Positions 1-59,239 of a DNA stretch of 64,000 nucleotides are shown one piece after another. The stretch covers positions 186,001 through 250,000 of the forward strand of contig BAAHQB010000068.1 of NCBI GenBank assembly GCA_054601695.1. Reading direction: 5' to 3'. How positions within the stretch are numbered: position 1 is the stretch's first letter; every line of letters begins with the position of its first letter. The stretch comes from Amorphochlora amoebiformis. Taxonomy: Eukaryota > Cercozoa > Chlorarachniophyceae. A program made the translations under genes and the position numbers. A model generated the notes under the pieces. The model saw only the letters and a list, made by a program, of their open reading frames with translations, had not been told where the DNA came from and did not search any database.

Positions 1-34
1 TTTCATTAAAACAATCACACACAGACAACACAAA

Positions 35-159
35 TATAGCAGCTTGGTTTTCATGAGAACAAACACATATACACACACACACATAGTAACTTGGCTATCA
101 TCGGAACTAATACAAACAAACACACGTATATAACGGTTCGGTTATGAGAACACGGTGTA

Positions 160-245
<86 letters not shown>

Positions 246-312
246 TATGAGTTTGATTTAGGTATATCTGCCATTTCTTATATTAACATATATATATGTA
301 TACACTTATATT

Positions 313-359
<47 letters not shown>

Positions 360-413
360 CATCAAAACCAACACACACAGACAAATTCAGATACTATTTT
401 GGATATCGTCAGA
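35..413 (-). repeat. Degenerate echo copies of the gene 1 exon 7 tail
   Basis: On the minus strand the motif GTTCT...GATAxCCAAxxxG recurs at about 388-413, 133-158, 88-115 and 35-60, separated by CA-rich and (TA)n DNA. It resembles the last 20 nt of exon 7, which lies just upstream in transcription. Divergence is higher than in the other echo arrays. Confidence 0.45.
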
Positions 414-437
414 ACAAAAAAACACATATATATATAC

Positions 438-481
438 CGCTTTGGTTATCCCCAGAAGGGTTTGAATGCTAGGATTACCCT
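438..481 (-). CDS. Gene 1 exon 7
   Basis: 44 nt, acceptor TTACACAG, donor GTATAT. In phase 1 to 0 it reads [14 protein letters not shown] after a split Glu codon shared with exon 6. Degenerate copies of its last 20 nt lie downstream at about 388-413, 133-158, 88-115 and 35-60. Confidence 0.55.
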
Positions 482-728
482 CTGTGTAAGCTGACCATAT
501 TTTTCTATCACTCAGGCCTATTTCAATATATTTAAATAGTATATATATTATTTATGTGTATGTATAGGTATATATATATATATGTAAATTTGGTATATAT
601 GAAAATATTGCGCACAATTGTATGGATATGTATATATATATAATATATATATATACATATATATATAATATATATATATATATGTATGTATGTACATACA
701 GATATACATACATACACATATATACATA

Positions 729-767
<39 letters not shown>

Positions 768-1518
768 ATATATTGTGAGGAACACATGGTACGAGATGAC
801 CATATTTTACTATCACTCACACCTTTACATATGTGAATATTCCTTGATATCTCTTTTTGATATCTAATATCTCTTTAGATACCTCAGATATCTCTTTTGA
901 TATCGAATATCTCTTTAGATATCTCGAGATCGCTCGAGATTCCGGAGATTCTTGGAGATCGTCACATTCGCTAGTACCCGGGTACCTAACGCAGCTTCGG
1001 AATGCAAGGTGTGACAAGACGTGACGTCACGCCATGTCACGCTTCTTCCGAAATTTTCCCGAAATTTTTCCAAATTATTCCCGAAATTTTTCCAAATTAT
1101 TCCCGAAATTTTCCCGAAGTTTCCCGAAAGTTCGAGTGTTCTCGAGAGGTGAGAACGTTCTTCGAAATTGTTGAGAAAACTTGAATGAAAGATTTCATTT
1201 TTTTCATTCGTCAGATTCCAAAACGGACTTGAATTTTAAATGGACTACAGCAATCCGTTTCTGGACTATCGTTCTGACACATCGCTGTACTAACAATATA
1301 TATATATATATATACTAAATATACATAGGTATGTATATATGTATATATATATATGCATATAAATATATTCAATTTTCGTGAAATTAAGTGTATTGTTGCA
1401 ATGTCGAAGATGTCTCTATTAAAATGATTCATGTTAATGTTATATATCTGTATATTTCTATGTATGTGTATGTATGTGTATATATAATATATCTGTTTTA
1501 TAAATATATATACATATC

Positions 1519-1558
<40 letters not shown>

Positions 1559-2374
1559 CGGTAAATTTGGTCAATCGTAACTCCTTCAGTGCAATGATGA
1601 GACCCTATATATAAAATATATAAGACATATTTACATATATGTATATATATATATATAATATACATATATATGTATATATTTCGATTACGGCTGGGGTTAG
1701 GGTTAGGGTTAGGGTTAGGGTTAGGGTTAGGGTTAGGGTTAGGGTAAGAGTTATGTGGCATTTGACATCTTCCGACGTATCTAACACTGTTAGGGTTAAA
1801 ACATCAGGGTAAAAGGTAGCGTGCGGATAAAGAAAAAAATTAGCAGAAACGTTAGACTTAGGGTTAAGTTAGGGGTAAGCGTTAGGGTTAGGGTTAGGGT
1901 TAGGGTTAGGGTTAGGGTTAGGGTTAGGGTTAGGCTTTTAGGTTAGGGTTAGTTTTAGGTTAGAGACGTCGGAAGATGTCAAAGCAACACCTTACATTAA
2001 CCTTAACCCTAACCAAACCCTTACGCTAATGATGGGGTTAGGGTTAGGGTTAAATTAGGGTTAGGGTTAAGGGTAGGACCTAACCCTAACCCTAACCCTA
2101 ACCATAACCCTAACCCTGGAGTTAGGGTTAGGGTTTGGTTTGGATTGGCGAAATGTTATGTTAGACCTCGTCTAATGTAACTGTACTCGGCTGGAGCGTT
2201 GGCTATATATAGAATATATATGTATATATATATATATATATATATCTGTATATAGAGAGTATCTATAAACTTTCATATATATATATATATATATATGTAT
2301 GTGTATTATATATGACAACATATTTGTACATAAATATGCATAGATATACCACATACCATGCACATTTATAAATG

Positions 2375-2433
<59 letters not shown>

Positions 2434-2545
2434 ATATGCGTATCTATATGTATATGTAGACATATATATATATATATATATATTACACGAATATACCATA
2501 TGAAAACATCAATTAACAAAAATGCTTTATAAAGCCTTCAGTTTC

Positions 2546-2608
<63 letters not shown>

Positions 2609-2638
2609 GTATGTATAATATATCTAAATATATATATT

Positions 2639-2705
<67 letters not shown>

Positions 2706-2961
2706 TCTATATATATATATATATATATGGATGTATATAGATATATACATATATATATATTATATATATATATATATAGGTTTACAAATTTATGACATGT
2801 ATATGCATACATTACATATAAACCTATATATAGATATATATGAGTGATAATATAAGTATACACACATACACATAGACATATGTACCTTAGGTTCTGGTTT
2901 AGGTTCCGGTTTGGGTTCTGGTTTGGGTTCTGGTTTTACAACCTGTATGTATGTATACATT

Positions 2962-3030
<69 letters not shown>

Positions 3031-3089
3031 TATATTAGAAATGTATGTATGTGATCATCTATGTACATCATTTAAAATATGTATATATT

Positions 3090-3180
<91 letters not shown>

Positions 3181-3267
3181 ATATATATATATATATATTT
3201 ATTTATATATAATATATATATATATATATGTATATGCACATTAATGTGTATGTATATATTGTATGTA

Positions 3268-3301
<34 letters not shown>

Positions 3302-3311
3302 CAATTTATGT

Positions 3312-3365
<54 letters not shown>

Positions 3366-3367
3366 TC

Positions 3368-3413
<46 letters not shown>

Positions 3414-3495
3414 ATATATGATATACATAATATATATATATATTGTATATAATATATATAATATATATATGTATATAATCTCTTTTAATACAAAT

Positions 3496-3540
<45 letters not shown>

Positions 3541-3596
3541 GTGTGTATTATATCTGTATTATATGCAATATATATATATTTATATATATTATATAT

Positions 3597-3642
<46 letters not shown>

Positions 3643-3762
3643 GTATGTATATGTATAACATTACCAATATGTGTACACGTTTATACAAGGGTATACATAC
3701 TAATATATATACACATACACATATATATATATATATATTAATATATATATATATATATATAT

Positions 3763-3800
<38 letters not shown>

Positions 3801-3883
3801 ATATATGTTCACCGGTAGATTAGTTTTTGCGTCAGGCGGAGTCCAACTTCCTTTTGCTTTAATTTCCTTCCTATATATTTATA

Positions 3884-3939
<56 letters not shown>

Positions 3940-4093
3940 TACACATATGATGTATGTGATATATAGAGATACAGCCAGTAGATTATATGTTATATATAAT
4001 ATATATGTATATATATATATGTATATATATATATGTCTTTTTATATATATACGTATTACCATACTCTACGTAGTCTAGGTTTCTCGCCAAGAC

Positions 4094-4134
<41 letters not shown>

Positions 4135-4508
4135 GAATATATATGTATATATATATTACCATGCTTTACGTAGTCTCGACTTCTCGCCAAGATATTGTGT
4201 GTGTGTATATGTATATGTATATATATATATATGTATACATATATATATATATATATTATATATATAGATATATATGTATATATATACATACACATAAATA
4301 TATACATACATACACACATTACATACACATACATGTATGTATATATATATTTTACATATACATATGTGTATATATATATAAGATATATATATGTATATAT
4401 ATACATATACATACATACATATATAAATATATCTTACGTATATACATGTATTACCATGCTTTACCTAGTCTAGATTTCTCGCCAACACATATTATACATA
4501 TATATATC

Positions 4509-4546
<38 letters not shown>

Positions 4547-4794
4547 ATATACATATGTATTACCATGCTTTACGGAGTCTAGATTTCTCGCCTAGTTTTA
4601 GCTTGATGCCGCATTCAGATATAAATTCATTCAACTCCTGTGATAATTAGTATATCATATGTGTATTTATACACTTTTTTTAACAGTATACACATGCCAC
4701 ATAAATTCATTCAACTCCTGTGATTGTTAGTATATAATATGTGTATTTGTACACTTTTCTTATAAATGAGATTATAATATACATATTAAATATA

Positions 4795-4838
<44 letters not shown>

Positions 4839-4882
4839 TATATATATATACATATCTTATACACGTAAATATATAGAGTATA

Positions 4883-4930
<48 letters not shown>

Positions 4931-5123
4931 TACATATATTATATATACATATACATATACATACACATATACACATGCATATGTAGTATCCGCGTGTGTA
5001 TTTATGCACATGGATAATTAAAATATGTGTATAAAAAAACACTACACATAAGTATACTGTACAGTAATTGAATAACGGAACCAAAATATAAGAATTCTAT
5101 GCATGCATGAGCATATATATATG

Positions 5124-5183
<60 letters not shown>

Positions 5184-5190
5184 TTTTCAG

Positions 5191-5230
<40 letters not shown>

Positions 5231-5311
5231 ATATTATATATATATATATATACCCCACGTCTTGACTATCAAGACATCCCACGTCTTGACTGTCAAGACA
5301 TCCCATGTGTG

Positions 5312-5356
<45 letters not shown>

Positions 5357-5812
5357 ATATGTATATATAAATACAGATATATGTATGTATTTATACTGTC
5401 AAGACATCCCACGTCTTGCTCTCCAATTTACATGTATGTACACATGTACACATATATGTATATTAATTTATGTTGTATAAATATATATATATTATATATA
5501 TTATATATATATATATATTTATGCATATACATATATAATATATATATAATATGTGTGTATATCTGTGTAAATATATATATATATATAACACATATATATA
5601 AATTATATGAAACCTCAAGCGAGATATTGGCGAGATCAGAGGGATCATTGAAATCCTCCTATATATATATATTTATATATATATATATATTTATATTTAT
5701 AATAAATATATATATATATATATTATGTGATATAAGTATGTGAATATATATGTGTATATATGCGTGTATGTATATGTGTGGATACACACATATGTATACA
5801 TATGTGTATATG

Positions 5813-5850
<38 letters not shown>

Positions 5851-6009
5851 TGTATTATGTGTATGTGTAAATATATACATACATATATATATAAATATAT
5901 ACATACAATATAAATATTGTGAAAAGTGCATTTATATATAAACATATACATACAAAATATATATTGTGAAAAGTGCATGTATACAAATATATACATATAT
6001 ACATATGTT

Positions 6010-6058
<49 letters not shown>

Positions 6059-6114
6059 CTGTATATTCATACAGATATGATATGTGTATGTGTGTATATG
6101 TGTGTATATATATG

Positions 6115-6166
<52 letters not shown>

Positions 6167-6358
6167 TACAAATATACAAATACACATGATTTTTTGTAAA
6201 AAATCTTCAACCCCCTACCGCGAAACAAACGAAAAAAAACGAAAAAAAAAATCCAATCCTCCCCCCCCCCTTGTTATTCTGTCCCCCCCGGCATCCGCTA
6301 CCTCCTTGAAAGCCTCTTTCAGCTTCGTGAGCTTAAGAGCAGACAAAAACAGATCCAT
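438..6358 (-). CDS. Gene 1: unrecognised multi-exon gene, 3' end off the left edge
   Basis: Seven exons are supported: 6302-6358, 5614-5658, 4564-4591, 3813-3870, 2167-2202, 1556-1604 and 438-481. From 4591 leftwards all junction phases agree (1-2, 2-0, 0-0, 0-1, 1-0). Exons 1 and 2 agree with each other (0-0), but a small exon of phase 0 to 1 must be missing between 5614 and 4591. There is no signal peptide or membrane helix. The start is an amphipathic, leucine- and lysine-rich stretch, followed by an acidic exon and then a basic, tryptophan-containing segment ending in [10 protein letters not shown] do not recognise the family. Introns hold (TA)n, a telomere-type block (1690-2133), a tRNA-like element and tail copies of exons 3 and 7. 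Coding likely continues beyond position 438. Confidence 0.55.
1000..1135. repeat. Short tandem repeats: GTGACA/TGTCAC and TTCCCGAAATT units
   Basis: 1010-1042 holds GTGACAAGACGTGACGTCACG followed by ATGTCACG, a nested palindrome. 1050-1130 holds about five copies of a 15- to 20-bp unit based on TTCCCGAAATTTTTCCAAA. The GTGACA/TGTCAC theme recurs at 25200-26160 and 35880-36340. Confidence 0.6.
1206..1292 (-). repeat. tRNA-like dispersed element, copy 1
   Basis: On the minus strand, GTTAGTACAGCGATG resembles a tRNA A box. About 40 nt later AAATTCAAGTCC resembles a B box, which is roughly tRNA spacing. It shares the string GTTAG...CAAxTCCGTTT with the element at 22690-22945. It may be a tRNA-derived SINE head or a tRNA pseudogene; no intact cloverleaf was checked. 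Confidence 0.4.
1556..1604 (-). CDS. Gene 1 exon 6
   Basis: 49 nt between ATATAG and GTATAT. In phase 0 to 1 it reads [16 protein letters not shown], a plausible helix. Another frame ([15 protein letters not shown]) is also open; phase continuity with both neighbours favours the first. Confidence 0.55.
1690..2133. repeat. Telomere-type TTAGGG block in a gene 1 intron
   Basis: Perfect and degenerate TTAGGG hexamers on the plus strand, with short CCCTAA runs at 2000-2020 and 2077-2110. A partial internal duplication with GACGTCGGAAGATGTCAAA occurs at 1763-1780 and 1965-1985. It lies in the intron between exons 6 and 5. Confidence 0.85.
2167..2202 (-). CDS. Gene 1 exon 5
   Basis: 36 nt, phase 0 to 0, [12 protein letters not shown], bounded by ATATAG and a GTCTAA donor. 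The donor is atypical and runs into the telomere-type block; an in-frame TAA lies two codons further on, so this could alternatively be a terminal exon. Continuation is preferred because the next island fits in phase. Confidence 0.45.
3813..3870 (-). CDS. Gene 1 exon 4
   Basis: 58 nt between TATATAG and GTGAAC. In phase 2 to 0 it reads [19 protein letters not shown] after the split Trp codon. It continues the basic character of exon 3 and ends in phase with exon 5. Other frames hit a stop or look less protein-like. Confidence 0.65.
4058..4482 (-). repeat. Three echo copies of gene 1 exon 3 with donor
   Basis: Copies at 4455-4482, 4160-4187 and 4058-4085 reproduce the 28-nt exon with a few substitutions, each followed by GTAATA and separated by (TA)n of different length. 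None has an AG acceptor. They lie downstream of the functional exon in the direction of transcription. Confidence 0.75.
4564..4591 (-). CDS. Gene 1 exon 3 (basic segment)
   Basis: 28 nt between AACTAG and GTAATA. Read in phase 1 it gives EKSRLRKA, joining through a split TGG (Trp) codon to the next exon. Three further copies lie downstream in the intron (4455, 4160, 4058). They keep the donor, but the CTAG acceptor is replaced by TTGG, so only this copy has both splice borders. Confidence 0.6.
4600..4765. repeat. Direct duplication of about 95 bp
   Basis: The string ATAAATTCATTCAACTCCTG with the following TAGTATAT...GTGTATTTxTACAC is present at 4620-4680 and again at 4702-4765. It lies upstream of gene 1 exon 3 within an intron and holds no recognised exon. 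Confidence 0.7.
5253..5430. repeat. TCTTGAC/GTCAAGA palindromic minisatellite
   Basis: About four copies of a roughly 24-bp unit built on GTCTTGAC...GTCAAGAC, each able to fold on itself. On the minus strand 5397-5418 could read as a 22-nt exon QDVGCLD of phase 0 to 1, the phase missing in gene 1, but no clear acceptor precedes it. The same unit is found at 11960-12270. Confidence 0.6.
5614..5658 (-). CDS. Gene 1 exon 2
   Basis: 45 nt between TATATAG and a GTTTCA donor. In phase 0 it reads [15 protein letters not shown], an acidic surface-like segment. The donor is weak, and the alternative frame [14 protein letters not shown] is also open, so the frame rests on phase agreement with exon 1. 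Confidence 0.55.
6302..6358 (-). CDS. Gene 1 exon 1 (start codon)
   Basis: The ATG at 6358 opens [19 protein letters not shown], 19 codons, then a GTAGCG donor (phase 0). The peptide is amphipathic; LKEAFKE resembles the entry helix of EF-hand proteins, but no EF loop is seen. The next exon begins in phase 0, which fits. An in-frame TAA follows 27 codons after the start if unspliced. Confidence 0.55.
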
Positions 6359-6672
6359 ACTTCCTTCCTTTCGCCTTCGGAAAAGAGAGAATATTTAAAA
6401 TTTCGTCCCCACCCCCCCTTTTTTTGGAATATCTATGCATTCCTTTCGCTTTTTTTCTAAAGGGTACTCCCTCCCCCCCCGAAAAAAAGCGCGAAAGAGG
6501 GGAGGGTAACTTGTGAAAATGCTTGGAAACTGAGTAGCCGAAATAAACACGTGTTTCGGAATCCAAAAAGTGATGCCGATAAAATAGAAAAAACAATCTG
6601 ATATTGACATGATATGATGTCAGATATGATATCATATCCATGTCAATCTGAGTGACGTTTGTCAATAAAAAA

Positions 6673-6687
6673 TGTCCCACGCTTGTC
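6673..6687 (+). promoter_or_regulatory. 15-nt motif shared with the gene 2 upstream region
   Basis: TGTCCCACGCTTGTC occurs here, 315 bp upstream of the gene 1 ATG, and in reverse orientation at 39282-39296, 81 bp upstream of the gene 2 ATG. It is GC-rich in an AT-rich window and both sites are 5' of a gene, so a regulatory role is possible but unproven. Confidence 0.35.
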
Positions 6688-6845
6688 TGCCTTGGAAGAG
6701 GTGTATTATTATCTAATATAACAGATATCGCAAGTAAGATATTGCGATTACGATTCTATTTATCGGCGTGAAGTGACTGACTTTATGCCATCATTGAACA
6801 TAGATGTGTCTTTTTGAACCGAATTGGCATAAATATGTATGTATG

Positions 6846-6914
<69 letters not shown>

Positions 6915-6987
6915 TATAGATAGATAGATATATATCCGAATTGGCATAAATATGTATGTGTACATGTGTACTATATATTCTATGTTA

Positions 6988-7065
<78 letters not shown>

Positions 7066-7198
7066 TATGTTCAAAATGAACATATGTGTGTGTATCATGG
7101 TATGTGTATATATGTCTGTATATATATACATATGCATATAGGTGATAATTTATATATGTATATGTGTATAATATTACATGATATTATTATAGCCTTAG

Positions 7199-7240
<42 letters not shown>

Positions 7241-7266
7241 TCATTGACTATGATGTAATCTTATAC

Positions 7267-7309
<43 letters not shown>

Positions 7310-7547
7310 CAATATTCATAGTATATGAATATATATCAAAAATGTATATATAGAAATTGTATAGTTATAGTATATATATATATATATATGTTTAATATTA
7401 TTAGAAATTATTCAGCTGTATAATATATGTGTGTATATATGCATAATATATGTGTGTATATATGTATAATATATGTGTGTATATATGCATGGTGGGTGCA
7501 TTTACTAGTATTTATGTGATGTAATGTTATATATATATATATACATT

Positions 7548-7581
<34 letters not shown>

Positions 7582-7623
7582 AGTTTATATATATATATAT
7601 ATAACATATATACATATATATAC

Positions 7624-7665
<42 letters not shown>

Positions 7666-7674
7666 TATCCTCAT

Positions 7675-7717
<43 letters not shown>

Positions 7718-7777
7718 GTATATATATTATATATATATATATATATAAATATATATGTATTTACACTATGATTCATA

Positions 7778-7808
<31 letters not shown>

Positions 7809-7913
7809 CTAGTGTATATATGTGTACAATTATACCTATTCAATGATACAGCTGTATAATTATATCATACAATACTACATCATGATATATAATGTTATAT
7901 AATACATATATAT

Positions 7914-7962
<49 letters not shown>

Positions 7963-8954
7963 CATATTAAGTATATGTCATGTAATATATCATGAGTATA
8001 CATGTATATAAACTACTGCCATAAAACAATATACTCATATCCTACAATGCCATATAATCTAGCTAATGCACATATTGCACATGTGTATGTATATGTCCAG
8101 AAGGTTGCGTGCAGTTTGGATATGAACGATATATATATATATATATATGTATGTATATATATATATATATATATGCATATATATATATATATATGTATAT
8201 TTTTTATGGTATATACCATTGAACTTTCTGCGTGTCGGCCCACAACGCGACATGTGTGCATGCATATCAAATCATTCGTACCGGCTACCTATGTATAGTA
8301 TGAATTTAGTTGTCTATTTATACATTTAGTATCATTAAATGTACTCATGAGTATACTACACCAGTGTACATGCGTACATACAGCATATCTAATGTATATA
8401 TATACCTAGATATACATATATGTATATTCATATATATGCTCCGTTAGTACCCGGTCCTAGTCGGCATTTAGATAGAAATAACCGATGGTGTATTCTCTAG
8501 ATACTGATATGTAATGATTCTCTCCATCATCACGCATTTTCATTAACGGTTACTGGATCGAATGATATGCATATACTATGCATAGCCTCTTATCATGATT
8601 GGTCACGATCCGACGATAGGTAATTGGCATAACAATAATGTAACGCTTGTGTGAACACTTCAACAGTAATCACAAATCAATCATTCAATCATAACTTTTT
8701 TGGAAAATCGATGCCAAAAATGAAAAAAGAGTTGTTTGACCACGTGGTCACGGCAGCACATACACTTAGCCGACAAAACGGTTCGAAGACGAGAGCATTG
8801 TCAGAAAGATCTAGAAGATAATACCTTAAATTATTCCACTGATTTCTAGAAGTTTCTTCACAAGAGTAAGCATTGATAACGGGTTCACAACAGTAAGAAT
8901 TGATGCCGGATTCGAAGTTCTAACAGATGGTGAACAGTATTCCATGAGAGCGAT

Positions 8955-9000
8955 TTTGAATTTTATTTATTCGGGTAATCCACAATGTCTGGGGTAATAG
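8955..9000 (-). repeat. Echo copy of the gene 2 terminal-exon 3' end
   Basis: The minus-strand string ATTACCCGAATAAATAAAAT and about 50 nt around it duplicate 9030-9085, downstream of the real stop codon. The copy includes the AATAAA string. On the plus strand the same DNA gives a short open frame (MRAILNFIYSG) that I regard as incidental. Confidence 0.6.
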
Positions 9001-9052
9001 GATCTAACAGATGGAGAGCAATATTTCATGAGAGCGATTTTTTGAATTTTAT

Positions 9053-39201
<30,149 letters not shown>

Positions 39202-39562
39202 TTTGGTCCTTTCGAGATGTTATATATTTACCTAAATTTCACTTTGGGAAGTTACCCATCAGAATATTAAAGGGCAAGCCGGACAAGCGTGGGACAGTTT
39301 CTAGTTAAAAAGAGTAACTGAAACTAAACCGAAATAGTTATAATAATTCGTTTCTATAATTAGCAAAGTTTTCGGTTTCAGGAGTCATGTTTTGTCGAAA
39401 TCGCCCAAATGAAAACAAAGAGGTAACGGTGTTGGATTTTGGTATTGCACCGTAGCCCAATGGCGGGAAGCTCTTTCTTCTATGGATCGTCTCCCCCCCC
39501 CCCCACGCATGCAAATACGTAATTACGTATGAATACATTTTTAGTTTATCAATAATACACGC

Positions 39563-39598
<36 letters not shown>

Positions 39599-39623
39599 GA
39601 ATGCAAATTTATATTGAATATAC

Positions 39624-39667
<44 letters not shown>

Positions 39668-40116
39668 ATATATAAAAATATGTGTATGTATTGTATACAT
39701 GCGTCTATGTACACACACATATACACAGATATATGTACACATACATATATATATATATATATGTACAACATATATAAATGCAATAATGTATACATGTATA
39801 TTTTTACTTTAGTATATACTATTTATTTTAAGCATGGCTATATCACACTACCATAATGCACATGGATACTATAATATAACTTCATATAAGTATATATAAA
39901 TGCACAGACAGATGTAAATCATCACTTACATGTACAACAAAAAAAAAATAGTATTATATACATATAATATGTATGTGTTATGTGTATGTATATATTGTAT
40001 ATATATATATATATATATATACATATATAAATACATACATATATATATATATATATATGTTTATATATATATATATATACATACATGTGTGTATGTACAT
40101 GTGTGTATGTACATAC

Positions 40117-40164
<48 letters not shown>

Positions 40165-40165
40165 A

Positions 40166-40198
<33 letters not shown>

Positions 40199-40740
40199 GT
40201 ATGTATATATACATGTGCATGTATATGTATATATATATACGTATATAATTGTAAATACATATCAGAAGCTGAGCTTTGCAAAGTGTAACATGTTACCCCG
40301 GAGGCCAAAGTCTAACACCTAGCTAAACAATTTTCTAGATTATGGAACTAGACCGAGGAAATGCTTAGACAAATCTATCCTGAATGCGTAAATATCATCG
40401 TGATTATGGATCACTAGCGATAACCAAATACATTAGAAAAAATATACCGCCAGTTAGTCTGACACTAACCGTTACTAGCGTTAGTGACATGTATCTACTG
40501 TCGGACAAGAAGTACATGCCGACCACAGATCACTGATGGAGTACGTACGGATGCCTGGGTATCTAGGGTATTATGATACAACTAGTATGTTACCCGTTAG
40601 GACACTCTCTTTTGACTGGACTAGCTGGAGTCCTCGGAATACATATAAACAATATATATATATATATATATATATATCACATATATAATACATACATATA
40701 TATACACACACACGTACACATTCATATGTATGTGTATATT

Positions 40741-40771
<31 letters not shown>

Positions 40772-41250
40772 CTAGAGACTACCCCGAAATAATGATCTTG
40801 GAATTCAAAGATGCCCGCTTTTATAATGATCTTGAAATTCACAACTGTATCAGGCGTAGTCGTGAATATCTGGAATAGCTACGTATATATCACACTATGG
40901 ATGAGCCCATTGGCGACAAGACTAACAAAATTACCTAAATTGCTGTATCTTCAATATCTACACATATCTAGATATTTGCTATCAATTACTGTAGCGACCA
41001 AAATTTCGACTAGAACTGGACGTATGCGTCTTTGGCCTAAATAGGTATGTTCTGGGTATGTTGTGTGTACCAAAGACTCGTGATGTGGTATATGCATATG
41101 TTCATGGATTTTTTAAATGTGAATGATACATGTGCAATTGTGTGAATATGAATAATACATAGATATATATATATATATTTATATATATATATATATATAT
41201 CGTGTAAATATATGTGTATATATAAATAAACGCATGTGTATATATACATG

Positions 41251-41281
<31 letters not shown>

Positions 41282-41438
41282 ATATCACATGTATATATAT
41301 ATATACAACCATCTATATCTAGTATATTCATATATATATAAATATATATATATATAAAGATATAAAAAAATACACACATCTACATACATCTCCAAACAAA
41401 CCATATTTACATATACACAACCCAAAATTACCCAAAAA
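39202..41438. other. Intergenic region between the gene 3 end and gene 2 start
   Basis: 39202-39540 is complex DNA with a run of about 13 C (39489-39503) and is probably the gene 2 promoter. 39560-40250 is (TA)n. 40255-41045 is non-repetitive with only short frames (a 77-codon plus frame at 40811-41044 has no recognisable family). 41150-41400 is (TA)n plus gene 3 3' flank. Confidence 0.6.
39282..39296 (-). promoter_or_regulatory. 15-nt motif upstream of gene 2
   Basis: In the sense of gene 2 it reads TGTCCCACGCTTGTC, 81 bp before the ATG; the same 15-mer is at 6673-6687 upstream of gene 1. No TATA-like box could be singled out because of the AT background. Confidence 0.35.
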
Positions 41439-57566
<16,128 letters not shown>

Positions 57567-58451
57567 CGCTATTCCCGACAAAATAAGAAATCTGCCAAAA
57601 TCTATTCGGCACGTGGCGGGAGTGAGAGTTTTGGAGGGGTGGGTGGGATGCATGTGTCCTTTCCATGTGGTTGCCGAGAAAATAAATAAAAGAAACGCGT
57701 GGGTTCGTTGTGTCACTTTCAGTGACGCAATTTTGTTCTTTAGAGCGACAAAATATGCATCTGATAATTCGATTGTTTAGGTATAAATGCTTAAATTTAT
57801 CGCCAGATACATATTGATATCTTCAGCTGAGATATGAAGATAACAAAAACTATCTATGTGGTTAACACACTCCTAATATGTGCATATCTCGAAACTGTTA
57901 CCCAAAAGGATGAGTGCCCCTCTCTATCTGAGTTTGGTATTCATTGAAAACATTTTTGCTCATTATTTCGGCAGCGAAATTACGCCATTTTGGAGGCTCC
58001 CAACGCATCGGCCTCCCCGGGTGTAGAGAGGTAAAGAGAGTTGAATGGGTGATTTTCTTCCGATTTTCCGTGGGAGGGGGTTTGTTACATGAGATATATC
58101 GTTTTTTTCTGCGGAAATATCTATTCGGGAGCGACGGAGAAGGAGAATTTCATGTTCCTTAATTTCCTTGCGAGGGAAGCTCCAGACGTTTTAAGCGGGA
58201 ATACGCTTTGTTTTTCTTTGGAGGGGGAGTGATCGGGCACATGTTAAGCGTATCATAAAAGAATCTACCGCTTTCATTTGCTGCAGATAGTGCTAAATAT
58301 ACGAAAAAGGGTAAATATGAAAAAATAAATCGCAAATCGTCAACATCCAATCATGATTTGTTGAAAGAAATATGTGAATCTAGATATCCGAAGTTTCTTA
58401 CATTCATATCTGGAAGATTGATATCTGATCTCTTCGTGTGGTTTTATAGCG
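57567..58451. promoter_or_regulatory. Probable divergent promoter region of genes 3 and 4
   Basis: About 885 bp of complex, repeat-poor DNA between the possible gene 3 start and the gene 4 ATG, with A-, T- and G-rich runs and no long ATG-started frame with splice borders. GTCACTTTCAGTGAC (57712-57726) is an inverted repeat. Frames such as 57944-58162 begin with non-ATG codons and were not accepted. Confidence 0.45.
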
Positions 58452-58506
58452 ATGTCGGCGTGTGCGTATCCTACGCTCGTCCTGGTCCTCATATTCGCAA
58501 TCTATG
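58452..58506 (+). CDS. Gene 4 exon 1 (TM1)
   Basis: 55 nt from [21 protein letters not shown], donor GTAGTT, phase 1 out. Hydrophobic, matching the first membrane helix of DHHC enzymes. Confidence 0.75.
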
Positions 58507-58540
58507 GTAGTTTGAACGAAATATATATATTCATATAAAT

Positions 58541-58586
<46 letters not shown>

Positions 58587-58658
58587 AATATATGTGTCAT
58601 ACTCATCAAATATGAGTACATATGTGAGGCCAAACACGTGTGCTCGTTGAATATATAC

Positions 58659-58711
<53 letters not shown>

Positions 58712-58920
58712 GTGTTTTAATATATTTAGGTGTTTTTCCCTCGAATAACCTAAATCCTCAATATATATACATTTATACATCCATATACATACATATATAT
58801 ATATATATATATTATATACATAGGTGTTTTTCTGTCCAATAACTTAATTCCTCAAATTCATGCTCATAACTCAAGGTAATCCAAACCCTAATCTTAACTG
58901 TGTAACCTAGCTCATTAACA

Positions 58921-58958
<38 letters not shown>

Positions 58959-59038
58959 CATTGTATGTGTGGAAATAAACCGATCCCTCTAACCTTACTC
59001 GTTAATACGAAAATTAGGTCGATATATACATGTATAAA

Positions 59039-59095
<57 letters not shown>

Positions 59096-59197
59096 GTGTC
59101 TACTTTCCAATTACATAATTCACGCTAATAACTGAATATGATCTAAACCATAATCTTAACTGCAAACTAACTCATTATTACGAAAATTAGGTCTATC

Positions 59198-59239
<42 letters not shown>

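Larger units (their letters stand above)
6359..9052. other. Intergenic region between the gene 1 start and gene 2 end
   Basis: 6359-6780 is complex DNA with C- and A-runs (6259-6272, 6408-6420, 6471-6480), the likely promoter region of gene 1. 6840-8180 is mostly (TA)n islands. 8200-9050 is non-repetitive AT-rich DNA with only short frames; it ends in a partial copy of the gene 2 terminal exon. No further gene was recognised. Confidence 0.6.

Noticed and set aside
6333-6680. 115-codon minus frame in the gene 1 upstream region
   Set aside because: Contains homopolymer-encoded and low-complexity segments and runs antiphase to the well-supported ATG exon at 6358; no splice support.
8845-9000. 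Plus-strand frame ...DGEQYSMRAILNFIYSG, reminiscent of BTB ends
   Set aside because: The minus strand here carries the gene 2 stop and its duplicate; the plus frame has no start or splice context, and the second copy is frameshifted.
40811-41044. 77-codon plus-strand frame in the gene 3 to gene 2 spacer
   Set aside because: No recognisable domain or splice support, and its composition is near random. Kept only as intergenic DNA.
57944-58350. Frames of 72 and 63 codons in the gene 3/4 spacer (MKTFLLIISAAK..., MDVDDLRFIF...)
   Set aside because: Both begin at TTG rather than ATG and have no matching donor in phase with a downstream exon.
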